DNA from: Macrophomina tecta
Lineage: Eukaryota; Ascomycota; Dothideomycetes; Botryosphaeriales; Botryosphaeriaceae
DNA length: 64,000 nt
Reading direction: 5' to 3'
Assembly (NCBI GenBank): GCA_024180945.1
Contig: JAKSGN010000023.1
Coordinates: 930,001 to 994,000 of the forward strand
Each line of letters opens with the position of its first letter. Position 1 is the stretch's first letter. The translations under genes were made by a program, and so were the position numbers. This document shows, in pieces, positions 21,352 through 32,662 of the stretch. The notes beneath the pieces are model-generated. The model was not told where the DNA came from. It searched no databases and was given only the letters and a program-made list of their open reading frames with translations.

Positions 21352-21700
21352 GGTGGCATATGTTCTGATCAGTGGTGTTCACACAACAACAGCGTTGTGG
21401 TTATAAGAAAGGTCTGCGGGAAAAAAGAGGCTGACTGGGCGGACGACGCGAACAGCAACCAAGCAGGTGGGTGAGCTCGTAAGCAGGAAGTAAGGTGAGC
21501 GAAAGTAAGTGTTCGTAATTTGGCAAAAACCGTGATCAAGCAAGAGAGAAGCGAGTATCTCCCTCTCCAGTGGTTTCCGTTTCCCTGAAATCGTGCTGAA
21601 CAGTGACCATTATTGGTAGGGGAGAGATTGGACAGCATTAGAATAAAAACATAGTGCTCGATGACATGACCAGCAGTCACATAACTTTCGCTGAATTCTT

Positions 21701-21958
21701 GTACAGTCACCTACAGAAAGTCAATGGCCACCTGGTCAGTGCGCCAACATCGTCCCCAAAATACAGGACTTACTATAGCACCGAAAGCACTCTAATTTAC
21801 CCAAGATTGGTCGATAGTATATCGCATGTACATATTTTACATACTCTGCGTTTTTTAGACGGCGACAAGTGCCTGTGATGTCATACCGGCCGTGAGAAAG
21901 TAAGAAGGATGTTGGCGCACGAGCCAGGTGGCCATTGACTTCTTGTAGGTGGCTGTAC
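21701..21958. mobile_element. Small palindromic MITE-like element
   Basis: 258 bp with about 50 bp terminal inverted repeats: GTACAGTCACCTACAGAAAG at the left and, reversed, GTACAGCCACCTACAAGAAG at the right. It is flanked by TCTT on both sides, a possible 4 bp target duplication. No coding capacity. It lies in the 1 kb gap between the J-domain gene and the patatin gene. Confidence 0.75.
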
Positions 21959-22354
21959 TCTTAAATTACCTAAATATTTTAGCGAATCTCATACAGCGCG
22001 GAACGAATTTGGAGCACCTGCAGGAAGACTAAACGAAGTTCAGGCTAACTTAGATGTCGATTAAGGTGATGTTGGAATACGGCTATATGCGAACGCATAG
22101 ATATGTCCCAAAGTAGTTAGCCTAGTTCCTGAGGATAGGGGACGGCTCCCAAGCCTTTCCCCCTCCTAATTCATGCCACTCCTCGGCCAACGACTGCGCC
22201 CCAGCCCAATCTAACAGATGACTTTTCATATAATTCCGTTCTTCAAAAGTTTTGTAATACGAGTGCAATATTGTCTTTGTAAGCCGCTCTGCACTAGTTA
22301 TTTCTACCCGGATGCTCCCATCGAACAAGCTATCAACCGAAAACTGCACATTCA

Positions 22355-25328
22355 ATGGATAGGGCTATTTTTTCAGCAGGTAAGAACAACGACATCCACT
22401 ACGCGGTCATACCCGAGAACCACCCTTTTTTCGATCAAGACGTAGCAAATCCATCCCTGGTTTCGATATGTGGCCATGTTCAAGTATTTAGTCAGTACCA
22501 CATCGGCGCACACACTGCTGCTGAGTTAGCTAGCCTAACAATTCGAGAGGTCGAAGCTGATGGCCAACCAATGTGGATCAATCACTTCCGCTCCAAAAAG
22601 CCGTTTCTGCCAAAGAGAAGTTCCTATCAGATGGCATTACGGCCGCTGCCGTCGCGATCGCCAAGTGACATCTGTGATGAAGGAGCGCTCTTCTCTACAG
22701 ACTCAGTGGTTCGAGACTATGGGAGCCGTAAGATCAACGCCAGGCGTTCAAGCCGTTCAGGCGACGAGCCCCTCATGAAAGCGTCGCATCTGTTGAGCGA
22801 CGCTGTATACTTTGTTGGAAACGACATAGACGATCTGCTAGCGCAGTATACGTCTTGGATGTCGGAGTGTACGGACAGATTGGCGGATGAACAGCTTGCG
22901 CCTTTTCTAAGGGTCATTTTAATAGATCAAGAACATGGATATGACAAAGACGACCTCAAATCGCGATTCGACGTCGCTAAGGATGCTGGCGCCAGAATGG
23001 ACGTCCACGTGTTCGATAGCACGCAACCCATTTCCAGCCTAGCTGCTTACGACGCAAGATGCGGAATGGTGAGACGGCAGCACCTCGGTCAGTGTTGGTC
23101 GTCTCGTGCTCTAAAAACGCTTCTCCACGCAAGCATAGAGCACTTTTATGGCGGCGCAGCAAGTTTCAGCTTCATCGACGCTCTCGTAGGCGGCGCGGTC
23201 GTCGAGTCAGTGGATGACGGCTTTTGGAAGGACACGTTCAGGGCTCACGGAAGTGATGGCTCGATGCCCTTGCTAGCAGCATATATTGCGCATAGCATAG
23301 TGGGCGACAGCAGATACTCCAGTCTTCTGGACAACTGTATCAGTACGGCTGCCGAGAGAGGTGCTTCTCTGATTGATCACGTAATAGAGCGTCGGTACCA
23401 GCCATGGTATTTGAAGCTGTGCAGTTACGAACAGGATGCGGAAGACAAAGCCAGGATCGCTAGCACGCCGAACTACGAGATAAATAGCACGCTAAAATAC
23501 GAGACAAAGCAGCGAATCAAAAGCTACATGCTGGGACCAAGTGCCTTGGAGAGCCATATCGCTTGCCTCAACGACCACCGTCACAAGCTCCAGACGCAAC
23601 GTCTGAAATATGCTTGTGTCGCGTGTTTCTTCAACGCTTGGGCCGATCTTCTCCCGTGTGGGCATGGGTTCTGCCACCGTTGCTCGCACAGCCTGATCGG
23701 CAGATGGAGGCAGAGTGGCGTGTTAAGGTTTGACTCTTGCCCGGTCTGCTTAACGTACTTCAGCAACACCTTTTGCACCCCAGCAAGTCCTCCCACGGCA
23801 GGCGGGCGGGTGCTGTCGCTGGACGGAGGTGGAGTGAAGGTGGTTGTGTTGCTGAAGGTGTTGGACCAGCTCGGGGGGATGATTTGTCCCGACGCGGAAA
23901 TCTCATCCTTCTTCGACCTAGTAGTCGGCACGAGTGCGGGTGAGTGGTTCGCTTGCACATTATCGCTCTCTTGTTGGACAGGTGCGGAGGACGAAGAGAA
24001 TTGGCTAACAGGTGTACGTCATAGGAGGACTCGTCGCTCTTGCTCTGAGCGTGAAACAATGGTCGGTTGAGGAATGCCAAAACAAGATCACGAGGATCGC
24101 ACGATCTATTTTCCCAAGGACCAGTAGACTCGAAGACGCGCTCGACAAGTACTGCTGCGGGTGGTTCACGCCTTTGAAGCGACTGCTGCGCTGTGCAGTT
24201 TCGGGCAGTATCTACGACAGGCGGAATGTCGAGCGTGTCCTGCTGACCGAGCTCGGCGACCTGAAAATGCTGGAGTCGCAAAAGTCTGCTGCCTCCGGCC
24301 CAATGATTCGAGCTGCCGTCACCACAGAAAACATCTCCCGAGGCCATCGAGTCGAGCTGATCACGACCTACAACAAGCGAGGCTCGCGCGATACGGATGC
24401 CTACAGGTGGCTCCAAGCAGACGAGGCAATGTCGGGCATCCGCACTTTCAAAGCGTAAGTTCCCACCCAGTTAACGGTTAACTAGCTCTATTATGGGTCT
24501 GGCGCTGACGTCACCTGGAGTGCTTGCTGCACATCTGCCGCGACCGTTTTCTTCCCGTGGCAGGAAGTTGCCGGGTCGCGATTTCAGGACGCCGCGATGC
24601 AGTGCAATGACCCTCGCTACATTGCTGCGCAGGAAGCGGCTATTTTGTGGCCCGGTAGGCCGAACCTGGTCGTGTCAGTTGGCTGCGGAAAATTTCGAGA
24701 TTCCGCGCCCGGTTCGTCTTGCTACAGCCGTCTCGCAGGCTCCGTCAAAAAGGCCATGTCCACTCCGCCGAACATTCCACTCCGACTCGACCCGTCCTTT
24801 AGTTTGGACGAGATCACGATCGACGCCGCAGATCGCATTCAACATCTGGACTCGATCTTGCCATCGGCGCTGTTAGAAGACTACTCATTTCAGGACAATC
24901 TACTGTCGGCCGCATGGGCGGTTATTGCGTCACAGTTCTACGTAGAGATTATGCCCGAACTGTCGTACGATCCAGTGCGCGCTAAGTACAGGTTTGTGGG
25001 CATCATTCGGAGCCGCAATCCGTGTCTGGCCTTTCTGCAGCGCCATAAGATTTTTTGCGACGTCCGGTTTTTAATAAATGGGAGCGTGGAAAAGAACTTT
25101 CGATGTCCCTTGCGCTTCACGTTTGAGGCTGGCAGGCTTGATGAATGTCTAAACGTGGAACTAATCTCCAAGGATCCTCCATTTAGGGCATCTTTATCTG
25201 GCGTTCCAAACACCACCTCGACGCTTGCTGACCTTCAGTACGAATTTAGCTATCGATTAAGCGCGGCTCGTGGTGGTAAGCGAAAGCGACAGGATGATGG
25301 CGCGGGTGCGAAGAGGCGGCGTACGTAA
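22355..25328 (+). CDS. RING finger plus patatin-like phospholipase
   Basis: Exons 22355-23939, 24025-24454 and 24521-25328, giving 940 residues. The first 400 residues are unknown. Residues about 419-465 form a RING-like finger (CVAC, LPCGHGFCHRC, CPVC). A patatin domain follows: oxyanion loop LSLDGGGVK (about 488), nucleophile elbow GTSAGG across intron 1 with Ser about 527, and FKAA.CTSAA. The catalytic Asp is probably in RFQDAAMQCNDP, where the usual D-G-G/A is D-A-A. Patatins are Ser/Asp-dyad acyl hydrolases acting on lipids. The RING suggests ubiquitin ligase activity or protein binding. The tail is basic (KRKRQDDG, KRRR), possibly nuclear. The start could lie further upstream. Confidence 0.8.
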
Positions 25329-25689
25329 AGTATAAGATAATATGTCCAAGGTTAATCCTCTTCCGCCTATGTAATATCTAAGTAGAGTTGAAGAAAAGGT
25401 GGAGGTAACGTAGGGTGTATTATGACTGTGGTGTATTTGGTTTATTTGTAGGCATGGGCGCCGCGCTTTTCACGGTGCGCTGCTCCGTCCCGGCGACTAC
25501 CATAACCGAATTTCACGGACTGTCGTTGAGTTGCGGAGCCCACTATGCTCTCCCTATATTCTACCGAAACACATTGTTTTCCGGCGAAAGTAAAAGAGGC
25601 AAATCCTTTTCATTAGTCTAAGAAGGTTCTACGTAGTCACATCGGAATGCTCAAATTCGACGTCAACACTATTGTTTTCTTCTTTTCGC
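25329..25689. other. Convergent 3' spacer
   Basis: No gene seen between the stops of the patatin gene (plus) and the BTB gene (minus). Confidence 0.4.
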
Positions 25690-26664
25690 CTACATTGGAA
25701 AGCGGAAAGCCGTGTCCTCTCGAAGCCTGTCTTCCCAGATCCTCGGGTCGGTTCGAAATTCATTCCAGTCTCCGCGCCTCTTCCCACACCACAAGCACCG
25801 ACATCGACCTTCGCTTGGCAGTACCATTTCCACCTCGCGCTTGCAGCTCGGACACACATATCTGCCGTATCGTGCCGAGATCTTCCTTGCAATCCCCTCG
25901 GCTTCTTCTCTCCACACTGTGGGTGATCCGAGAGCGGCACACAGGAGGTCTTTTCCAAACGTCCCAATTCCATCCACTATTTCCTGGAAGCCTTCCCGTT
26001 TCAGAAGCTCTTGGACATGGCCAGCCGCGATTTGAACGACGGAATCCCGTAGCCCGCGGTCACTATCCGGCGTGGTCTCGTAGATCTCCTTCACGGCGCG
26101 TGGGAACGTCGGGCTGTTCCATTCCGCCTGGCCAAGTGTCTGGAAGCGCTCCAATGCAAGAGCCTTCATGCCCTGCACCTCGTATACTTCCCCAATCGCA
26201 TATGCTTTGATATGGAAGAGCATATCTGAGTGTTCCGGAATCGCGTAATCTAAGCGATAAAGATACTCGAGCAGAGCCCGTACAATCTTTGGGTCGTCTT
26301 CGTCGATATGAATAACGCCTTCGACAGCTTCCTGCATGACCCTCGCTACCGAATGAGTATGGAACTCTAGCGGTCTGATCGAGGATCTTTGACACCATTC
26401 GTTTCACTTTCCTTTCTACTTACTTTAAAATTATATTTTTCGTCTAATGCCCGCCTGAAGACGGTGCTTTGTGCGCAAAGGACCAGCTTGTGGACCCTAT
26501 ACCCTTCGCCGTTCTTGCACTTCACCTGGAGATCCGAATACTCGCCGCTGTCAAGGTACCTGCTTGGCAGTTATATTTAGATCAACAAAGAAAGGTGCGT
26601 TGATTCGTGAAGCTTACTCGCTTATTCTCTTGAGCAGAGGGTTAAGCAGACTGATCAAAGGCAT
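25690..26664 (-). CDS. BTB/POZ-domain protein
   Basis: Exons 26664-26618, 26559-26424 and 26364-25690, giving 285 residues. It starts MPLISLLNPLLKRISE. The BTB fold spans residues about 14-110: EYSDLQVKC, VHKLVLCAQSTVFRRAL and IHIDEDDPKIVRALLEYLY. BTB domains mediate dimerisation and often Cullin-3 binding. The C-terminus has two CxxC pairs (YVCPSCKREVE, CLWCGKRRGDW), suggesting a small zinc ribbon seen in many fungal BTB proteins. All splice sites are canonical and in phase. The target is unknown. Confidence 0.8.
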
Positions 26665-28192
26665 CCTAAAATGATGGTGGTGGTCCCAGCATGGCTCGAC
26701 TCCGTGTGGCAAGTAATGCTCCTTGGCCTTGTCTGAAGGCTGAAAGGGATCTATTATAGTTGCAAAAAAAAGAGGAACCAGCTTTGGGGCGCAATTTAGA
26801 TTTGGACTGAAGCCGAATGTATGGTCGGGAAAGGGTTAAATTGTACATACATATTAGGTTTGACGAGTCCATATTTTGGCCCTTCTATTTATGGTCTATC
26901 ATTTAAATTTTCCAAGCGCTGTAAGCCAAGGATGAAAGAGAGAATAACAAGGGTGAGGCGAATTTTTTTTCTTACAACCACCACATCAGCGTTAAAAAAT
27001 TTATTTCTACTGGATAACTTCGATGAACATGAATATTTGCTCACTACGGAGTGACATTTTTTTTTTCCTGTAATTCTAGTATGATACAGAGTAGCCTTGC
27101 CTACCTTCACTAGCCAAGCCATGCTAGCGCTTTCAACACCCTCTCGCACGTTGCGTAATCGCTCTTAGTCCCGGCCAGTAGTATGTTTAAGTCAACTTCT
27201 ACTCGGCCTATTCGAACGCAATAACAGTCGAGTAGAATGCCAGTAATCAATAATGCTACTTGGAGATGAGATTTAAAAGGGAAAAAAAGGCACAAATAAT
27301 TATTAGCAACTGAGACAATGCATTTTCTCACAAATGCGAGGCGCGTAAGACCTTGGGTGCAGTAGGGTTAATACAGCAAGCTTAGGAGCTGATTAAATCC
27401 ACCCAAAAAAAAAAAAAAAGAAAAAAGGCTTAAAACCAATTTGATTGTTTTCCATTATTTAATGGATATATTTCAGATATGTATTAATTGTGTATAATCT
27501 TAAGATAACACATCAAATCCAAGTAGTTAAATGATTCGTACTTGGCAGTAACGTCCGTCCAAGTGCCGTGGAAAACTAACCGTGCCTGAAAATATGAGAG
27601 GTACTTTACGTTCAAGCGACTATAAACCTACGCAAACGTCCAGCTATGTTAGAATTATATATGCATATTATACTATAGCTACTTCTGAACATTTATAACC
27701 TAGCCTACCTAACAATTACATTCGGATCGTCGCATGCGTGCCTAAGTTACAAAGAGCATTCGTCTTTGGCATAATAGAGTTTCTTCCCTATAGGACTACC
27801 TTTAAGTTCTTGCTACTTCATAATACTTATAATAACTCTTATCTAAGCCTTGGAGTCTTACTACGATGATTAGAAGTTATTATCAACCTTATGTCTGCTG
27901 TCGGGCGCAAATGCATGCGAGGTCGCTACCCCGGTCGGTACTTCTAGACAAAGAACAAACTTATATCGGCTAGTGTAAAAAGACCTCGCACTTTATACGT
28001 AATCCTTACGGTGCAATATGCTTCTATTATCGCACTTGTTGCGCTAAATATGCATGGCGTTGGATCTAATAATGCTAGCTAACGTTTGTCCCTGCGTCGA
28101 GAGACGCCCCCCGTGGCGAGACAAATCTTTGGTACTTTACATTTAAGCATTTCTAGTTCCATCAACGAACTAAATTTTTGCACATTTTTATA
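26665..28192. other. AT-rich gene-free stretch
   Basis: 1.5 kb with low-complexity A and T runs (for example 27405-27428). No frame has recognisable coding features. It ends at the TA insertion site of the pogo element. Confidence 0.4.
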
Positions 28193-30092
28193 ACGTACTT
28201 CATAAGCGAATTAGTCGCATAAGCGAATTAGTCGCATAAGCGAATTAGTCGGGCATTTCTTGGCACCACGGACAACACCACCATCTTCTTGCATTATGAC
28301 ACTACCAGCTAATTTTATATGACAATTACATTGCGCAACGGTTCTTGAGTGCTGGGCAAGTCCTTAAGTTATGCCCAGTTGACATACACCTCCTGCAGCG
28401 GTACGGAGCTCGACTTGAAGCCTCCGGTGTCGCATCACCATCCTCACTTTGAGCAGCTTCTGGAGGTGCTACAGGCTCCTGTGATAGCTCAACTGCCTCC
28501 TTAAGTGTAAGACTCTCTCTTTGAGTAATATACTTGACCTTAATGTTGCGCTTTTTAACTACTTTCGCATTGCGAGCCTGCGCACGCTCGAGTTGCTCTG
28601 CCATGATTGCTGTCGCTTGTAACGCCAACTTGGCACTCTTTGCCTTTTTTTTCATTGCCACCATCGTAGGTGACGCGGATCGTCGTTTAAGCTCATGTTG
28701 TCGACGTCTTACAGCTCTCTGCTGCTTCTCAATCTGGCGCACCGTTTTGGGTGTATTGGTCACCGAATTCGTTGAGGAAGAACAGGGCTCGGCGGGCGGT
28801 GATGGAACGTTGATCGCACCCAATCTATCAAGCACCTCCATAGGATTAAATGGAAAAATGCCGGTAGCTCTAAAGGCGCTTTCAATATTGCTGTTACTCA
28901 GCGCTTCAAGACGAGCAGCAGCGTAGATCCGAAGGAAGTCGTCCACATCAACGTGGTTCTGGCCATCACGGGCCAACATCTCCACCCCTCGACGATAGCG
29001 CCTCTTAACCGCGCTGAAGCAAGCGACATCCAATGGTTGTAGGATATGCGAAGAATGTGAGGGTAGCCATAATGGGATAATGTTGTTTTTCCTTGCATAA
29101 GTCTCGAATGGCTCTGAACAGTGGCTGCTATGTCCATCCATAATGAGGAGTCGTTTGGTGCCTTTGGTGTGTTGCTTCGTATAAGGATCAAACACCTCTG
29201 TAAGCCATATATAGCCTAATCTGTTATTAGACCATCCGGTTTCGCTATGGGCGATTACCCAGTCATCTGGAAGGCCTGCGTCCTTACCAAACCAGATGTT
29301 CTGGAACACCTTCCCTTTGGCGATAACCATGGCTGGTATACGGCGTTTGGCTGCGTTTATGCACTCAATAACCGTCATCCAGTCACGATCGCCCGGCTGA
29401 ATGTGGTATTTAGGGCCATCTGCTGCCGTCACAACTTTGGCTGTACCAATGTCACCTCTCAGGAAGCCTATCTCGTCCATATTGTAGATATCGTCATCTT
29501 GGATGCCATGCTTGTTCGCCACATTCTTGAGGAGCCGAAAATGCTCATTAATCACCTTAGGATCCTCCTGTTTTGCTCTTTGGTAGTCGTATTTCTTGCT
29601 CTGTGCAATTCGCACTTCAGGGGTACGTTTAACGTAGTTGTCTACCCAACATTTGCCGACCGGTGGCTTACCCCGCAGTCGACGCAGCATATTGGCTGTG
29701 TCTTCGACCATCCACTTGCGAGGGGGATAGCCGCGGGCAGCAAGATCCAATATCCACTCGTTTAATGTCTGTTCTTCATCGTCGTCAAGGTTTCTGCCGT
29801 TTGCGACGGTTTCGGCGCGTGGAGGGTGACCTTGGAGGCGGCGTCGAAGTGTTTCGTAATTTACGCGATATACACGCGACGCTTCTTTAATGCTTGAGAT
29901 TTGGTTGTTTCGTAACGCGTGTATAGCGCAGTCGATTCTTCCTTCTCGCGTATAGTCTTGGATCTTCGAAATTACGGGCATGGTGGCGATGAGGATAGGT
30001 GGGTGAGATGTTTAGTGGGGGTCTTGGCACATGCGACTAATTCGCTTATGCGACTAATTCGCTTATGCGACTAATTCGCTTATGAAGTACGT
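28193..30092 (-). mobile_element. Structurally intact pogo/Fot element with subrepeated TIRs
   Basis: 1,900 bp element bounded by TA (28191-28192, 30093-30094). Both terminal inverted repeats begin ACGTACTTCATAAGCG and contain three tandem copies of a 16-17 base unit (CATAAGCGAATTAGTCG). Such subrepeats are possible multiple transposase binding sites. The single gene lies on the minus strand. No stops, frameshifts or heavy C-to-T decay are visible. Confidence 0.92.
28326..29981 (-). CDS. Pogo-family DDE transposase
   Basis: 551 residues, uninterrupted. It has an N-terminal psq-type helix-turn-helix (IHALRNNQISSIKEASRVY) and then a CENP-B-like DNA-binding region. The DDE core shows YNMDEIGFLRG, LIMDGHSSHCS and LQPLDVACFSAVK. 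The C-terminus is basic and ends with a CCHC knuckle (CRRCMSTGHNLRTC). This is the complete set for a cut-and-paste transposase, so it could be active. It is related to the transposase at 39657-41297 but belongs to a different element. Confidence 0.93.
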   Translation of the reverse strand: MPVISKIQDYTREGRIDCAIHALRNNQISSIKEASRVYRVNYETLRRRLQGHPPRAETVANGRNLDDDEEQTLNEWILDLAARGYPPRKWMVEDTANMLRRLRGKPPVGKCWVDNYVKRTPEVRIAQSKKYDYQRAKQEDPKVINEHFRLLKNVANKHGIQDDDIYNMDEIGFLRGDIGTAKVVTAADGPKYHIQPGDRDWMTVIECINAAKRRIPAMVIAKGKVFQNIWFGKDAGLPDDWVIAHSETGWSNNRLGYIWLTEVFDPYTKQHTKGTKRLLIMDGHSSHCSEPFETYARKNNIIPLWLPSHSSHILQPLDVACFSAVKRRYRRGVEMLARDGQNHVDVDDFLRIYAAARLEALSNSNIESAFRATGIFPFNPMEVLDRLGAINVPSPPAEPCSSSTNSVTNTPKTVRQIEKQQRAVRRRQHELKRRSASPTMVAMKKKAKSAKLALQATAIMAEQLERAQARNAKVVKKRNIKVKYITQRESLTLKEAVELSQEPVAPPEAAQSEDGDATPEASSRAPYRCRRCMSTGHNLRTCPALKNRCAM

Positions 30093-30093
30093 T

Positions 30094-30732
30094 AGGCAGG
30101 CTTTTCTGGCTTACGAGGAAGGTCTCCTTTATACGTAATGGTACGTGATCCTTTGGCTAAGAGGGGTGGCTATTCAGCTAACTCTTATCTTAAGGTTCTT
30201 AAGGAAAATATACCAAAAGTGCATAGAAGAGGTATAACTTTTATGCAGGATAATGCTCCAATTCATACTGCAATAAAAGTTAGGGAATGGTTTGAAAGAA
30301 GGCGGATAAATCTATTAGATTAGCCACCTTATAGCCCGGATTTGAATCTAATTGAACATATCTGGTTTCATTTAAAGTCTAAGGCATTAGAGCTACATCC
30401 AGAGCTTAAATACTTAACCGGATTAGTAGATTTTGTTAGAGAGAAGCTGGGAGAAGCATTGCGGGAAGCATGGGAGGCTTTGCTACAATCTTTATTTAAC
30501 TCTGTATTAGGTAGTATAAAGCGTAGATGTGAGGTAGTTATCGCAGCAGAGGGCTGGCACACCAAGTATTAGTAAAGAAAAAATACTATCATCCTTCTTC
30601 CTACTTAACTCTGACTAGAAAATGACTTAGTATAAGAGCTAGGAAGTATGCGTTGAGAATTAGTGAATTGATGGGGTGCGAGGGTTATCGCTTCGGAAGC
30701 GCCCGTACGAGAACTTTTGTCCTAGTACTGTA
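30094..30732 (+). pseudogene. Decayed Tc1/mariner transposase, 3' part
   Basis: It encodes ITFMQDNAPIHTA and, after an in-frame stop replacing the usual Trp, PPYSPDLNLIEHIW: the second and third acid motifs of Tc1/mariner. It ends with GTACGAGAACTTTTGTC, close to the terminal repeat seen at 47453. The 5' part is missing, cut at the right edge of the pogo element. Clearly inactive. Confidence 0.8.
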
Positions 30733-32093
30733 AGACGATATGGAGAAACGAACCACATAGGAACAAACTTGGCGGTGAGTGGCTATGTAGACATTGAGCA
30801 AATGCTTTCTGTTGGGATATAACTCAATCAATTCGCACTGAATCACAGTGCGGCGCCGTGCTTTTTTCAGTTCAACACTTTCTAATGACCGGACAGGATT
30901 CTAGAAGCGTTGCGCATCAGGGGGTAGAACGGCAAGTAGCAGATTGAAAGCTCCCGTTGGCATGCTCGATACTCAGCCAGCTTTTCTCTCTCATCTTCGT
31001 CCTATCCGAATTCTGTGACTATTCTTCTTCCTACCAACGAGCTCGTCGAGTCTAATCGTATATCGACGGTGGGGTCGAGGCGTTTGACTACATTGGTGCC
31101 TTGTGTGTAGATTTGCAGGTATTCCCGAGAAGGAAATTGTGTATTAGTTTTGCTACTGCGGCAGTGGGAGATTTGGATAGGAGACATCCCCGATAAAGAA
31201 GTACGATGAACCTCGACAATCGGCAACTTATTCATATTGCGAGGTAACTAGCAGTCGAAGTTAAGTTTTTTCTGGATTAAAGTGAGACTATTTATAAGTA
31301 GAAGTATATGTGTTATAACGGATAGTATGCTTGGATCAGCACATAGCCGCCACGAGTGACTGCCATGCAACATACGCTGGCCTAGAGGTTGCTGTTAGAG
31401 TAACACTACACGCAATAGGAACTCATTCTATCCGGAAATAGCTTACATACATTGAAAACCCATCTCTTCCTTGACTACAGATAATAGGCCGCTAAAAACA
31501 ATATCATGCTGATCAGGGCTTGGATCCGGCAGAGCAATTAGTTATCGGCAAATTACGAACATACCACTGCTTGGCGTAATAATTTCTGATGGTGCATGGT
31601 CCTGCGAGCCTCAAAATGGAAACCAGTCCGCGAACCTAATGATGAATTCTAGTTATTCGCTACTACGAAATAAGTGGCGCTGGCTATAAGCATCTAGCAC
31701 TATAACCGAGGCAAACAGAAAGCTTAAACAAATCAGGTAATAAGGCATTGATCAGCCAACGATTGGGCTCATGTTCCATCAACTATTGCTTCATTTCTAA
31801 GGCTTCTGCATAACTGGCCTTGGGATACACGCTTGAATTTACTCCTCCGCTTAAATTTCCCTTCCTTCATCAAAAGTTCTTCATTCTCATGGTCATAATC
31901 TTTCTCATGTTAACTATCATGCGCTTTCATGTCTACCTTCTCCTCCATTTGTTATTTTCTGTGTCTTTGGACTTGCTGTTACCTTCCGTTTCGTACAACG
32001 AGTAATATCCCATTGGACTTCTGAGGTCGGAAAGAATGGATTGAATTCTGCCTGGATGTCTAAGAGCCGTTGATTGAATATCTTTAACAGATT
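30733..32093. other. Gene-free stretch
   Basis: No supported gene. The part at 32030-32095 resembles 2785-2840. Confidence 0.4.
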
Positions 32094-32392
32094 GCATAAC
32101 GTTAACGCAGTCATCCGGACACCCACCAAACCCAAGACGCGTCACCGCGTAAATATTCTACCACAATGCCTTAAATCCAATTAAAATTCCTATCTAACCG
32201 TTCATTGAATCTCAGGGCACCGGCGCATTGTGTGATCTTGTAAATGACAGTTGCTGCATGTTGGCGGCACGCGTTATCGTACAGCTGTCGCCTCCCGTTG
32301 ATCAGCCTCTTCCTCCCCATTTTCTATCCCGTGAACCAAGAACTGCCCCTGCTGAGTCTGCAGAGCGCCTCCCTGTGCAATATGTGTTGGAT
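32094..32392 (-). mobile_element. 3' remnant of a pogo element
   Basis: A terminal sequence (CAGTCATCCGGACACCCACC) is followed by the reversed C-terminal coding part of a transposase close to that at 39657-41297 (shared TTGGTTCACGGGATAGAAAA). The rest of the element is gone. Confidence 0.8.
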
Positions 32393-32662
32393 TTGGTGAG
32401 TGAAGAGTAGTGAGGTCAGAAATAGAGTAGATTCTGCCTCTCTCCTGAGAGGGAGGTAATAGTAGTGGCATTAACGTCTATCTGTACTAACTTAACAGCT
32501 AGTTTGCCTCCCATGGGGCTTATTGACGGGTGGAGTAGCCACCTTTTCGCTGAACAAATGAGATCCTCCGCTTCCTACCTAGGTTTTATTACAGGTCATG
32601 CTGTGCAGCCGCCTTGTTGGCCGCCCCAGCGGTCCGCGAGTTAGACTCGCGGTCTCATCCAT

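Noticed and set aside
28200..28250. CRISPR-like array (three tandem CATAAGCGAATTAGTCG units)
   Set aside because: The units are contiguous without spacers, sit inside pogo terminal repeats and occur inverted at the other end. They are TIR subrepeats in a fungal genome.
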